A stretch of DNA of 64,000 bases from JBFMCC01 sp037445635 (lineage in GTDB: Bacteria; Chloroflexota; Anaerolineae; Anaerolineales; Villigracilaceae): NCBI GenBank assembly GCA_037445635.1, contig JBBIKC010000001.1, forward strand, positions 186,001 through 250,000, in the 5' to 3' direction. The notes beneath the pieces were generated by a model that was not told the DNA's origin, searched no databases, and saw nothing but the letters and a program-made list of their open reading frames with translations. Positions 7,361-16,655 of this stretch are shown one piece after another (position 1 is the first letter of the stretch; each line of letters opens with the position of its first letter). Made by a program: the position numbers and the translations under genes.

Positions 7361-7945
7361 ATGAGCCTTCTGCGCGCCTTCATCGCCATCGAAATCCCCC
7401 ATTCGATTCTGGACGCGATTCAAAAAGAGACCGCCGGCCTGCAGCGCGCCATCGGCGCGGCCGTGCGCTGGGTACCGTGCTCCAATCTGCACCTGACCCT
7501 GAAATTCCTCGGCGACATTTCACCCGCCAACCTCGACCTGCTGACCCAGATGCTGGCCGCAGAAGCCGCCGCCCACAAACCCTTCGAACTGCAAGTCGGC
7601 GGGCTCGGTTCCTTCCCAACCCCGCGGCGGCCGCGCATTATCTGGATCGGACTCTCCGCCCCGGCCGCGCTCGAGTCTCTGCAACGCGGTATCGAAGCCG
7701 CCAGCGCGCGCCTCGGTTATACCGAAGAGGACAGGCCCTTCTCCCCGCACCTGACCATCGGACGCGTCAAACAGCAGGCCTCCTCAACCGAACTACAGGC
7801 TCTCCGCACTGCGCTGGAGCAATCCCGGGTCGGCGACCTCGGCACGGCGCGCGTGGAAGCCGTCCATCTCTTCAAAAGCGACCTGCGCCCCGCGGGCGCG
7901 GTGTATACGCGCTTATTCTCCGCGCCGCTCGGCGCAACTCAATGA
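7361..7945 (+). CDS. thpR: RNA 2',3'-cyclic phosphodiesterase
   Basis: This is a LigT/ThpR-type 2H phosphoesterase of 194 residues. Family members hydrolyse RNA 2',3'-cyclic phosphates and can ligate tRNA halves in vitro. Both catalytic HxTx motifs are present: HLTL at residues 44-47 and HLTI at 130-133. The start RAFIAIEIP is characteristic of the family. It starts 3 bp after the response regulator stop, and its own stop codon overlaps the ribosome-binding site of rsfS, so the three genes form an operon. Confidence 0.93.
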   Translation: MSLLRAFIAIEIPHSILDAIQKETAGLQRAIGAAVRWVPCSNLHLTLKFLGDISPANLDLLTQMLAAEAAAHKPFELQVGGLGSFPTPRRPRIIWIGLSAPAALESLQRGIEAASARLGYTEEDRPFSPHLTIGRVKQQASSTELQALRTALEQSRVGDLGTARVEAVHLFKSDLRPAGAVYTRLFSAPLGATQ

Positions 7946-7953
7946 GGTGATTT

Positions 7954-8298
7954 CTGAACCCACTCGACCTCGCCCACACCATCGTCGCTTCGCTGGAGGA
8001 CAAGAAAGGCGAAGACATCCTCCTGCTCGACATCAGAGAGATTGCATCCTTTACTTCCTATTTTGTGATCTGCACCGGCACCAGCAGCCGCATGTTGGAC
8101 GCGCTGGCCGACGGCGTGATGGAGGCCGCGCGCGAAAAGCACCGGCGCAAGGGCCGCCGCGAAGGCGAATCCCAGACGGGCTGGATGGTAGTGGACTACG
8201 GCGATGTGGTGGTACACCTGTTCTCGCCCGACCAGCGAGATTTCTACCGGCTGGAGGAGTTGTGGGTGGAAGGGAAGGTGTTGCTGAGGGTGCAGTGA
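7954..8298 (+). CDS. rsfS: Ribosomal silencing factor RsfS, probable CTG start
   Basis: RsfS binds ribosomal protein uL14 and blocks joining of the 30S and 50S subunits when nutrients are scarce. The conserved core is present: DIREIASFTSYFVICTG, then the Gly/Trp-containing GWMVVDYGDVVVHLF and FYRLEELW. The frame has a stop at 7948 and no ATG, GTG or TTG early enough to keep the N-terminal helix. GAGGTG at 7944-7949 is placed properly for a CTG at 7954, giving a 114-residue protein of normal length. A GTG at 8065 would delete the first third of the domain. The CTG start is inferred. Confidence 0.88.
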   Translation: MNPLDLAHTIVASLEDKKGEDILLLDIREIASFTSYFVICTGTSSRMLDALADGVMEAAREKHRRKGRREGESQTGWMVVDYGDVVVHLFSPDQRDFYRLEELWVEGKVLLRVQ

Positions 8299-8425
8299 AT
8301 TGCACCCAAGATTCTGAAAAGTAAAATCTGAACGCCTTGTTGCAATCATCCATTTATGTCGTCAGTGCGAGTTGTCGAAGGCATCGAAGCAATCTCCCCG
8401 CAGGGGGAGAGACTGCTCACCCGCA
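8299..8425 (+). other. Intergenic DNA between rsfS and the lipoprotein relic
   Basis: No gene can be supported here. A short stretch near 8390 (GAAGCAATCTCC) resembles the inner part of the GTCATTGCGAG palindromic elements found at 13954 and 21146, but the terminal repeats are missing. Open frames across it lack ribosome-binding sites and family similarity. Confidence 0.5.
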
Positions 8426-8473
8426 CTTTCCGTGAAGGCGTTCAGGTTCGACGACCTGACCGAGATTTTGCTG
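8426..8473 (+). pseudogene. Relic of a lipoprotein gene 3' end
   Basis: The plus strand encodes SVKAFRFDDLTEILL, which matches 12 of 15 residues of the C terminus of the intact lipoprotein at 61285-61920 (SVKAFRFGDLPEVLL). The DNA shares the exact 18-mer TTCCGTGAAGGCGTTCAG (8428-8445 and 61866-61883). Nothing upstream resembles the rest of that gene, so this is a remnant of a second copy. It faces scpB, as the intact copy faces an scpB fragment. Confidence 0.72.
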
Positions 8474-8517
8474 ACTCGCCGAAACGCGACCAATTTAGAA
8501 CCTACCCGAATAACTCC

Positions 8518-8561
8518 GGAGTCAGCCGGCTTGCTGGCGTATTTCGGGAGCAGGCTCCCTG
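8518..8561. repeat. Two-hairpin repeat, copy 1
   Basis: GGAGTC, a CGGCTTGC-centred hairpin, a 9-10 nt linker and a GGGAGCAGGCTCCC hairpin. The same order occurs at 48275-48318, and its first half occurs at 56910-56934 inside a coding sequence. It lies between the lipoprotein relic and the scpB terminator. Confidence 0.7.
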
Positions 8562-8582
8562 ATTCCGTAATGACGGTAAATT

Positions 8583-8618
8583 CCAAAAACAAAAAAACGC
8601 GGCCCGTCCCGGCCGCGT
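8583..8618 (-). terminator. Terminator of scpB
   Basis: ACGCGGCC (8597-8604) pairs with GGCCGCGT (8611-8618) over a 6-nt loop. On the minus strand the stem is followed by a run of seven T, a C and five more T. It lies just after the scpB stop codon. A related hairpin follows the scpB fragment at 62227-62256. Confidence 0.88.
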
Positions 8619-8625
8619 CTCTTGG

Positions 8626-9186
8626 CTAGCCCTTCAGCACGGATATATCCTGTTCTTCATCGGACGGCAATTCAAGCGGGGGCAATTCCATCAACGAATT
8701 AATCCCGAAGTGTTGCAAAAACTCGGGCGTGGTACTGTAGAGAATCGGCCGCCCCGGGCCCTCGGCGCGGCCCGCCTCCTGGATGAGACCCTTGCTCAAC
8801 AGCGACTTCATCACCCCGTCCGAGTTGACGCCGCGCACCGCGTCCACCTGCGGGCGCGTGACGGGCTGCTGGTAGGCGATGATCGCCAAAGCCTCCAGCG
8901 CGGCGCGGCTCAGGCGGCTGGTGGCCTCCAGCCCGAGGAACTTCTCGATGGCCGCGGCGTGCTCGGGCGCGGTGGTCAATTGGACGCGGCCGCGGTCGCG
9001 CTGCAGGCGCAGGCCGCGGGTCCGCAGGGATTCGTCGAGGGCTTTGAGTCCCTGCTCGACCTCGGTGGTGGTCACCTCCAGCGCCGCGGCCAGCTGCGCC
9101 GGCGCGACGGGTTCGGCCGCCACAAACAGCAGGGCCTCCAGCCGCACGGGCAGGGACGCTTCCGAAGAGTTTTGCGATTCGCTCAT
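8626..9186 (-). CDS. scpB: Segregation and condensation protein B
   Basis: ScpB is the winged-helix partner of ScpA in the SMC condensin, which compacts and segregates the chromosome. This 186-residue protein shows the typical ScpB order: LPVRLEALLFVAAEPV at the start, then the winged-helix segment with ALEALAIIAYQQPVTR, IRGVNSD-type VRGVNSDGVMKSLL, and LIQEAGRAEGPGRPILYSTT. The start was set at MSESQ. A longer frame exists but would run into the divergent lipoprotein promoter. scpA is not adjacent, although the two are usually neighbours. A damaged duplicate of its 3' half occurs at 62264-62475. Confidence 0.93.
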   Translation of the reverse strand: MSESQNSSEASLPVRLEALLFVAAEPVAPAQLAAALEVTTTEVEQGLKALDESLRTRGLRLQRDRGRVQLTTAPEHAAAIEKFLGLEATSRLSRAALEALAIIAYQQPVTRPQVDAVRGVNSDGVMKSLLSKGLIQEAGRAEGPGRPILYSTTPEFLQHFGINSLMELPPLELPSDEEQDISVLKG

Positions 9187-9188
9187 GC

Positions 9189-9194
9189 TATAAT
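9189..9194 (+). promoter_or_regulatory. -10 box of the 9228 lipoprotein gene
   Basis: A perfect TATAAT lies 33 nt before the ATG at 9228, in the short divergent gap between scpB and the lipoprotein gene. No good -35 match is seen at the usual spacing. Confidence 0.5.
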
Positions 9195-9227
9195 TGTTCC
9201 CGTCCGATCCTTCGAGTGAGAAATCCA

Positions 9228-9788
9228 ATGTACCGCAAACAAGTCTTAATCGTTCTGGTCACACTGCTGGCAAGCCTGGCGTGCACGATCTTCGTCGGCG
9301 GCCCGGACTATCCCGAACAGACCATTCCGATCACCGCCGAAGACGCCGAAGCGCTTCGCGAACAAATCCGCGTCGCGCTGGAAGCCGGTGCAACCAGCGG
9401 CATTTTATCCCTACAAATCACCGAGGCGCAACTGACATCCCTGCTGGCCGAGAAACTTGCCGCACAAAGCAATCCGCTGTTCACCGAACCGCAGGTTCAC
9501 CTGCGCGAAGGGCAAATGAAAGTCTACGGCAAGGGACAGCGCGGCGCCTTTCTCTACAACATCAGCCTGACAATGGCTGTCAGCGTGGACGAACTCGGCC
9601 AGCCAAAAGTGGAACTGGTGGAGGCCAATTTCGGCCCGGTGCCTGTGCCCGAGGGCGTCAACGAGGCCATTTCCGCGCTCGTCGCCGAGGCCTACACCGG
9701 CTCGCTCGGCCCGGTGCTCACCGGCTTCCGCCTCGAGAGCATCGTCATCGCCGACGGCCTGATGACCGTCAGCGGGCGGATCAAATAG
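9228..9788 (+). CDS. Putative lipoprotein of unknown function
   Basis: I do not recognise a named family for this 186-residue protein. It starts with a lipoprotein signal peptide (LVTLLASLAC, with Cys19 as probable lipidation site), so it would be anchored outside the cytoplasmic membrane. The mature part alternates amphipathic strands and helices, with ITEAQLTSLLAEKL and VYGKGQRGAFLYNISLTM, which faintly recalls lipid-binding proteins of the DUF2993/LmeA type. That resemblance is weak. ATG 9228 is preferred over a GTG four codons upstream. It ends 19 bp before the G5-domain lipoprotein and may be cotranscribed with it. Confidence 0.7.
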   Translation: MYRKQVLIVLVTLLASLACTIFVGGPDYPEQTIPITAEDAEALREQIRVALEAGATSGILSLQITEAQLTSLLAEKLAAQSNPLFTEPQVHLREGQMKVYGKGQRGAFLYNISLTMAVSVDELGQPKVELVEANFGPVPVPEGVNEAISALVAEAYTGSLGPVLTGFRLESIVIADGLMTVSGRIK

Positions 9789-9807
9789 CGGTGCGATTAT
9801 ACCAAAC

Positions 9808-11385
9808 GTGCGCAAAACAACTTTACTCCTTCTGATCGTCGCCCTGCTTCTGGGCGGCTGTAAATCGCCGGGCTTCGGCGGCGCGGTCACCGTCAGCGTG
9901 CAGGCGGACGGGACGGTGCGGCAGGTCGAAGTCGAGGCGGGAAGCACGGCGGCGCAGGCATTGACGGAGGCCGGCGTGGCTCTCGGTGCGCTCGACCGGA
10001 CCGAGCCGCCGCTCTACACCGTCTTGAGCGACGGCGACGAGATTCGCGTCACGCGCGTCGTCGAATCGTTCCAGACCGAGGAAGTGATCCTGCCCTTCGA
10101 GAGGCAGACCGTCCGAAGCGAATCCGTGCCCAGCGGCGAGACGCGCCTCCTGCAACCCGGCGTGAACGGCCTGCAGGAGTTGACGTATCGCATCCTGACC
10201 GAGGACGGCGTGGAGGTCAGCCGTTCGGTGGTCAAGACCGTGATCCTGCAAGAACCGCTGGCCGAGATCGTCATGGTCGGCGCGCAGTCGGCGTTCGCGC
10301 CCCTGCCCATCCCCGGGCGGCTGGTCTATCTCGCGGGCGGGAACGCCTGGCTCATGGAAGATTCGACCGCCAACCGCCGTCCGCTGGTCACCACCGCCGA
10401 TTTGGATGGCCGCATCTTCGCCCTCTCGCCCGACGGCAACTGGCTTTTATACACGCGCAAAACTTCGAAGCCGCCGGCGGAACAGATCAACGCCCTGTGG
10501 GTTGTACGCATCAACGACAACCCGCGCCCGTTCAGCCTGAACGCGGCCAACGTGGTCCACTTTGCGGGCTGGGCGCCCACCACCACGCCGACCGTCTTTT
10601 ATTCCACCGTGGAGCCGCGCGCCACCGCGCCCGGCTGGCAGGCCAACAACGACCTGTACCGCGTCACGATGACCACCGCCGGGCCGAACCAGCCGCGTAA
10701 AATTCTGGAGCCGAACAGCGGCGGCGTGTACGGCTGGTGGGGCATGGCCTTTGCCTTCTCGCCGGACAACCGCCTGGCCTACGCCCGCCCGGACGAAATC
10801 GGGCTGGTGGATCAGGACAGCGGCTACTTGAAACCGCTGTTGGAAATCACACCCCTGCAAACCCACAGCGACTGGGCCTGGATTCCCGGCCTGGCCTGGG
10901 GCGCGGACAGCGACACGCTCTACATCGTGACTCACGCGCCCGCGCCGGCCCCGGTTACCGCCGAGGAGTCGCCCTTCTTCGATTTGACCGCGGCCTCCAT
11001 GGTCAACAACGCGACCGTGAGGCTGGTCCAGCAGACCGGGATGTTTGCCTACCCCTCGGCCTCGCCGATCCGCTCGAACGGCGGGGAAGATGCTTACCAA
11101 ATCGTCTATCTTCAAGCCATCTTTCCCTCCCAGAGCGAGACCAGCCGCTACCGCGTCGTAGTCATGGACCGCGACGGGTCGAACCGCCGCGCGATCTTCC
11201 CTTCCGCCGACGCGCCCGGCCTCGAGCCGCAGACGCCGGTCTGGGCGCCCGAACCGGTAACGGGTCAGACGGGGGATTTCCTGGCGGTGGTCTATCAGGG
11301 TAACCTATGGCTGGTTGACAGCGGCAGCGGACAGGCATACCAAATCACAGGCGACGGGCTGATCAGCCGCGTGGACTGGAAATAA
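9808..11385 (+). CDS. G5-domain lipoprotein with a TolB/WD-like propeller
   Basis: This 525-residue exported protein starts with a lipoprotein signal (LLLIVALLLGGC). Residues of about 28-85 look like the DUF348/ubiquitin-like fold that precedes G5 domains in YabE and Rpf proteins. A G5 domain follows at about 88-165, with VILPFERQTVRSESVPSGE and the closing LAEIVMVG. The rest, from about 170, has repeated blades with patterns such as ALSPDGNWLLYTRKT and AFSPDNRLAYARP. These resemble TolB/WD40-like beta-propellers. G5 domains are thought to bind cell-wall polymers, so the protein may act at the peptidoglycan surface. The start is a GTG at 9808. Confidence 0.78.
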   Translation: MRKTTLLLLIVALLLGGCKSPGFGGAVTVSVQADGTVRQVEVEAGSTAAQALTEAGVALGALDRTEPPLYTVLSDGDEIRVTRVVESFQTEEVILPFERQTVRSESVPSGETRLLQPGVNGLQELTYRILTEDGVEVSRSVVKTVILQEPLAEIVMVGAQSAFAPLPIPGRLVYLAGGNAWLMEDSTANRRPLVTTADLDGRIFALSPDGNWLLYTRKTSKPPAEQINALWVVRINDNPRPFSLNAANVVHFAGWAPTTTPTVFYSTVEPRATAPGWQANNDLYRVTMTTAGPNQPRKILEPNSGGVYGWWGMAFAFSPDNRLAYARPDEIGLVDQDSGYLKPLLEITPLQTHSDWAWIPGLAWGADSDTLYIVTHAPAPAPVTAEESPFFDLTAASMVNNATVRLVQQTGMFAYPSASPIRSNGGEDAYQIVYLQAIFPSQSETSRYRVVVMDRDGSNRRAIFPSADAPGLEPQTPVWAPEPVTGQTGDFLAVVYQGNLWLVDSGSGQAYQITGDGLISRVDWK

Positions 11386-11448
11386 CTTACGCTGGTCGGA
11401 CCGGATTTCCGAACCGTTTCCAAATTCGACCAGCACGAAAGAGGAAAA

Positions 11449-12404
<956 letters not shown>

Positions 12405-12408
<4 letters not shown>

Positions 12409-12878
12409 CCCGCATCCTCACCAACCCGGCGGAACGGGTCCGCTTTTTGAAATTCGCGCTGGTGGGCGCGCTGGGCACGCTGGTGGATTTCGGGGTTTTC
12501 AATCTCCTGAACCTCGGCCTCCGCGTCCACCCGGTCGTTGCGAGCATTCTCTCGTTCAGCACCGCCGTTGTCAGCAACTTCCTGGGAAACCGCTACTGGA
12601 CCTACCCCGACTCGCGTTCGAAGGCGATCCATCACCAGATGGCTCAGTTCTCGCTGGTCAACCTGGTGGGGTTGTTGATTCGCACGCCCATCTTCGCCGG
12701 GCTGGAGCATCCGCTTGGGCTGTTGTTCACCGGCTTCGGGGTCCAGGCAAAGACCGCCGACACACTCGGACACAACGGCGCGCTGGCGGTCGCTATCGGA
12801 ATTGTCATGTTGTGGAACTTCTTCGCGAACCGCCATTGGACGTATAATGATATAGACGAACCCAACGACATGGATTGA
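12405..12878 (+). CDS. GtrA-family membrane protein
   Basis: This 157-residue protein has four predicted transmembrane helices and the two family signatures: LKFALVGALGTLVDFGVFN at the start and NRYWTY / NRHWTY after helices 2 and 4. GtrA proteins are thought to assist movement of undecaprenyl-linked sugars across the membrane. It is translationally coupled to the upstream UXS-like gene through ATGA. Confidence 0.9.
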
Positions 12879-12895
12879 TCTCGAGGGAGTTGTCT

Positions 12896-13282
12896 ATGGA
12901 AAGTCCCGTTCGCACACCTGTGATACCCATCTACAACACAAAAGGCGACGCGGAGGCCTTTCTCCAATTTCCTTATCTTTACAACCGCATGGGCGAGTGG
13001 ATCGGCTGGGTGACCAGCAAGAAGGAGGTCTACTCTGTGCTCGGTTATTACGTTGGTTATCTGACCGACGAGCCGCGCATCCTGCGCAAGCGGGCCACCA
13101 GCACGCTCAAGCCCCGCATGAATCCGCCTGCGATTCGTCCGCCGCGCATCTATCCCCCGGCCACTGTTCCGCTGGCGCCGATGATGAGAGAGTTAACCCA
13201 TAGCGTGGTGGATGTCCTGCTGGACGAGCCCGAACGGCTCCATCCCATTGACCAGGGCGAATTGCGCGAAGATTTGGATTGA
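12896..13282 (+). CDS. Small protein with a 4-fold beta-flower-like N terminus
   Basis: The first 55 residues of this 128-residue protein contain repeated beta-strand units: PIYNTKGDAEAFL, YLYNRMGEWIGWV, and EVYSVLGYYVGYL. These resemble the short 'Y-x-x-x-G-x-x-x-(G/A)-(aromatic/aliphatic)' repeats of 4-fold beta-flower proteins. The second half is Pro/Arg-rich (NPPAIRPPRIYPP) and then acidic. The function is unknown. The ATG at 12896 has GGAG eight bases upstream. It follows gtrA by 17 bp, so it may share its transcript. Confidence 0.68.
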   Translation: MESPVRTPVIPIYNTKGDAEAFLQFPYLYNRMGEWIGWVTSKKEVYSVLGYYVGYLTDEPRILRKRATSTLKPRMNPPAIRPPRIYPPATVPLAPMMRELTHSVVDVLLDEPERLHPIDQGELREDLD

Positions 13283-13321
13283 GCGCGGCTGTTACAGAAT
13301 CTCTGAAGCAGCAGTACAAGC

Positions 13322-13349
13322 AAAAAACGGGCGAGTCTCCTCGCCCGTT
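13322..13349 (-). terminator. Terminator of the 13386 gene
   Basis: AACGGGCGAG (13326-13335) pairs with CTCGCCCGTT (13340-13349). On the minus strand the stem runs into a T-tract (six T). It lies 37 bp after the stop codon of the minus-strand gene and may also stop transcripts from the plus-strand side weakly. Confidence 0.82.
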
Positions 13350-13385
13350 CACAAATCCCAATGGTTTGGCAAAAGCATCTCTCGA

Positions 13386-13769
13386 TCACATCTCGAAGTA
13401 AATCAACACGCTCCAATTGAAGGACTTGCCCGTATTCGGATCATTGGCATCCCCGCCGAAGGCGAAGATGCGGTTGTTGACGTAGGCCGCGACGTTTTCG
13501 ATCTTCACACCTTTCTGTCCCAGCCAGGCGAGAAAGGCCTCGACGTATCCTTCGGGTGACGGGGCCGCGCCCGAGCCCAGGACGTGCGGACTGTTCTCGG
13601 TTTGCACCTGTTCATAGAGAACCTTGAAGGCGGGATTCGACTGGGCGAGATTCTGCACCGCGTAGGGATGAATCTGCTGGATGGCCGCCTTGCCGAACGG
13701 CGTGCCGAGATCCAGGAAGGTGGTGGCCGCGACGAACGAATAGACGGTCTTGATGGGGATGGTGGGCAT
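13386..13769 (-). CDS. Hypothetical protein, 127 residues
   Basis: I do not recognise this protein. It has no signal peptide, membrane segment or cysteines. The sequence looks like a compact soluble alpha/beta domain: a short N-terminal strand (TIPIKTVYSFVA), a central helical part with HPYAVQNLAQSNP, and a C-terminal strand pair around NVAAYVNNRIFAFGGD and FNWSVLIYFEM. AGGAG lies 5 nt before the ATG, and the codon use is like that of the neighbours, so it is probably a real gene. It stands alone with its own terminator. Confidence 0.7.
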   Translation of the reverse strand: MPTIPIKTVYSFVAATTFLDLGTPFGKAAIQQIHPYAVQNLAQSNPAFKVLYEQVQTENSPHVLGSGAAPSPEGYVEAFLAWLGQKGVKIENVAAYVNNRIFAFGGDANDPNTGKSFNWSVLIYFEM

Positions 13770-13953
13770 GAGGACTCCTCTGCAAAGAATGGATGGTGTT
13801 GCAACGCGCGGACGCAGGGCGTAAAGTTGATTCGGTTGAGGTTGGGATTTGGAATGCGACGATTAATACCCGCAGGTGGATTATAGCATCGGTTCAGAAG
13901 TATTTCCTCAAGGGCATCAAGGGGAGTGTCTAACATCGAAATCAAAGGCTGCT

Positions 13954-14037
13954 GTCATTGCGAGGAGCGTTCTTTGCGACGAAGCAATCCCCAATTCGAT
14001 AAGGAGATTGCTTCGGGGCTGACACCCTCGCAATGAC
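13954..14037. repeat. MITE-like palindromic element, copy 1
   Basis: The 84-bp element is bounded by the perfect 11-bp inverted repeat GTCATTGCGAG / CTCGCAATGAC and carries an inner pair GAAGCAATC / GATTGCTTC. A second copy with identical ends is at 21146-21263. Similar elements are widespread in bacterial genomes. No transposase is encoded. The remainder of the gap 13770-14046 shows nothing else. Confidence 0.85.
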
Positions 14038-14046
14038 ATCAAGAAT

Positions 14047-16614
14047 TTAACACTCCGAATATCCGCACGCATAACACTTCCTGCATCCCTCCTCATTCAC
14101 CACGGCGGCCTCGCCGCACTCGGGACATAGGTCACCGATCTTGACGGACTGTCCCGCGGCTTCGAGCGCGTGGCCCGCGTTGCCGCCATTGGATTTATCT
14201 TCCGATACGGGCAGAAGTCCGTCCTTCTCGCGCAGGTACAGGTCGAGCACCTGGCCGATGCCGTCGGGCAGGGAACGCACGCGGTTGGGACCGAATCCCA
14301 GCGAACGCCCGCCGCCGATGCCGGTCAACTGGCGCACGACCTCGCGCAATCGGTCCGTGGGCATGACGGGCGAAGCGATCCGCAAAATGTAGGATATCAA
14401 ACGCCCGATGGCCTCCGAGACGGCTGCGGTCTCTGAGCCGGCTTTGGCCGTGTTGATGAAGGCTTCAAAGGGCTGGTTGCCGCCGTTTTCGTTGATGGTG
14501 ATGAAGGCCTTGCCCACAGGCGTGTCAACGTTGAACGTACGCCCCGTCAGCGTGCGCGGGCGCGGCTTCTTGCTCTCGTGCCAAATGACAGCATCGGGAA
14601 CGGACTCAGCCTCGGGCGTGGAAGGAACCGCAGTCTTCTTGTCCGCGGTGGCTTTCGTCTCCAGCACCACCTTCTCGCGCGAACCCGTCACGTAAACGGT
14701 AATTCCCTTGCATCCCAGTTCCCAGGCCAGCATGTACGCGTCGGCCACGTCGTTCACCGTGGCGCTCTCGGGGAAGTTAACCGTCTTGGACAGCGAGTTA
14801 TCCACGAAGGCCTGCAGGGCGGCCTGCATGCGCACGTGTTCCTCGGCGGTGATGTCGGCCGAGACGACGAAGATGTTGCGTACGGATTCGGGAATCTCGG
14901 CGATGTGCTGGCAGGTGCCCTCGCGCATCACCTGCTCGACGATCTCCTGCCGCTTCTCTTCACCGAGGCCGAGTCCCTTGAGCGCCTCATCGAAGCGCGG
15001 GCTGGCATAGGTGAGTTGCAAATCTTTTCCATTGTCGTTGACGTGGCGGATGTAAGCCAGCGCGAAGACGGGTTCACAGCCATAGCCCTCACAGCCTGCG
15101 ACGGTGGCGATGGTGCCCGTCGGCGCGACCGTGGTCTGCGCCGCGTTGCGGATGCCGTGCTTTTTGATTCCCTCGACAATCGCGTCCCACTCGACCTCGG
15201 GCCTGCCCCAGCGATTCTGAATCTTGACAACCGACCGAGGCGGAGTCCAGGTCATGGTGTCCATATCGTAGATCGAGCCTTCGATGGCGGGGAAGGGTCC
15301 GCGCGCTTCGGCCAGTTCGATGCTGGTCTTCATGGCGTGATAGCGGACGAATTCCATCACCAGCGCGCCGAACTCCTGTCCCTCGCGCGAGCCGTAGCGC
15401 ACACCTACATGATACATCAGGTCGGCCAGACCCATGATGCCCAGCCCGATGCGGCGGGCGCGGAACGCGGCTTCCTTCAATTGCGGGACGGCTGGCACGT
15501 ATGCATTGGCCTCCACCACGTCGTCGAGGAAGCGCGTCGAAAGCGCCACACTCTGACGCAGGGATTCCCAATCCACCGTGCCGTCGGGTCCGCAGTGCTC
15601 GTTGAGATTCACCGAACCGAGACAGCAGTTCTCGTAAGGCCCAAGCCACTGCTCGCCGCATGGATTGGTCGCCTCCAATGGATACAAATGCGGGACGGGA
15701 TTCGCGCGGTTGGCCGCGTCGAGGAACAACACACCAGGCTCGCCGTTGTGATGCGCCTGCTGGACAATCTTCTGAAACAATTCGCGCGCCCGCACCTTGC
15801 CGTACGTGCGAATCGGAATCCCTGCGGCCTCGGCCTGTTCGAGCGTGCCGCGGAAAGTACGATACTCAGGCGAGGCAATATCGGGGAAACGCAGTTCCCA
15901 ATCGGCATCCTCTTTGACAGCACGCATGAACGCGTCGGTTATGCCGACAGAGATATTGAAATTGGTGATGTGGTTTTCGTTGGTCTTGCACGAGACGAAC
16001 TCTTCGATGTCGGGATGATCCACGCGCAGGACGCCCATATTGGCGCCACGTCTTGTTCCACCTTGGGCGATCTCGCCGAAGGCATGGTCGTACACGCGCA
16101 AAAAACCGACGGGGCCCGTCGCCTGTCCCGCCGAGGACTTGACCAGTCCGCCCTGAGGCCTGAGCCGCGAAAAGGAAAATCCGTTGCCGCCGCCCGTCTG
16201 CTGGATCAGCGCGGCGTCTCGGAGCGTTTGAAAGATACCCGCGCTGTCGCGGCCCATGTCATCGGCGATGGGCAGGACGAAACACGCGGCCAGTTGTCCA
16301 AGCGGCGTACCCGCGCCGGTGAATGTTGGAGAGTTTGGAAAGAATTTTTTACCTGTCAATAAATGATAATACTCGACCGCACGCGCCATGACATCCTCGC
16401 CCCAGGCCTCCTCCACTTTGGCAACGTGATATGCCACGCGCCAGAACATTCCCTCGACCGTCTCTGCCGGCTTGCCGTCGTCTCCGCGGCGGACGTAGCG
16501 GCGAATCAGAACCTGCCGCGCGTTCTCGGTCAGGTTTGGGGCGGGCAGTCCCTTCGGCATGGGCGGGGTGGGTAACAATCCAGATTTGCTGGCTTGGGCA
16601 GATTTAGCGGCCAT
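14047..16614 (-). CDS. nrdJ: Adenosylcobalamin-dependent (class II) ribonucleotide reductase
   Basis: This 855-residue enzyme reduces ribonucleotides to deoxyribonucleotides using a B12-generated radical, so it needs no oxygen and no small subunit. Visible motifs are GGGNGFSFSRLRP, RRGANMGVL, NPCGEQWLGPYENC with catalytic cysteines, and NAAQTTVAPTGTIATVAGC. Near the C terminus, after about residue 690, is a TSCPD-type domain (NVDTPVGKAFITINE), then a zinc-ribbon-like tail with four CxxC-type cysteines (CPECG, CRKCYACG). GAGGAGAG precedes the ATG. The repressor gene nrdR lies immediately upstream. No cobalamin riboswitch fits in the 89-bp gap before the gene. Confidence 0.95.
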   Translation of the reverse strand: MAAKSAQASKSGLLPTPPMPKGLPAPNLTENARQVLIRRYVRRGDDGKPAETVEGMFWRVAYHVAKVEEAWGEDVMARAVEYYHLLTGKKFFPNSPTFTGAGTPLGQLAACFVLPIADDMGRDSAGIFQTLRDAALIQQTGGGNGFSFSRLRPQGGLVKSSAGQATGPVGFLRVYDHAFGEIAQGGTRRGANMGVLRVDHPDIEEFVSCKTNENHITNFNISVGITDAFMRAVKEDADWELRFPDIASPEYRTFRGTLEQAEAAGIPIRTYGKVRARELFQKIVQQAHHNGEPGVLFLDAANRANPVPHLYPLEATNPCGEQWLGPYENCCLGSVNLNEHCGPDGTVDWESLRQSVALSTRFLDDVVEANAYVPAVPQLKEAAFRARRIGLGIMGLADLMYHVGVRYGSREGQEFGALVMEFVRYHAMKTSIELAEARGPFPAIEGSIYDMDTMTWTPPRSVVKIQNRWGRPEVEWDAIVEGIKKHGIRNAAQTTVAPTGTIATVAGCEGYGCEPVFALAYIRHVNDNGKDLQLTYASPRFDEALKGLGLGEEKRQEIVEQVMREGTCQHIAEIPESVRNIFVVSADITAEEHVRMQAALQAFVDNSLSKTVNFPESATVNDVADAYMLAWELGCKGITVYVTGSREKVVLETKATADKKTAVPSTPEAESVPDAVIWHESKKPRPRTLTGRTFNVDTPVGKAFITINENGGNQPFEAFINTAKAGSETAAVSEAIGRLISYILRIASPVMPTDRLREVVRQLTGIGGGRSLGFGPNRVRSLPDGIGQVLDLYLREKDGLLPVSEDKSNGGNAGHALEAAGQSVKIGDLCPECGEAAVVNEEGCRKCYACGYSEC

Positions 16615-16655
16615 GAAGCACTCTCCTCAGAATTAAGTTTTTCGAACACAGACAA

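Noticed and set aside
8356..8629. Short plus-strand reading frames that could be a small gene
   Set aside because: The only recognisable part is a relic of a lipoprotein tail. There is no ribosome-binding site and the rest is repeat and terminator sequence.
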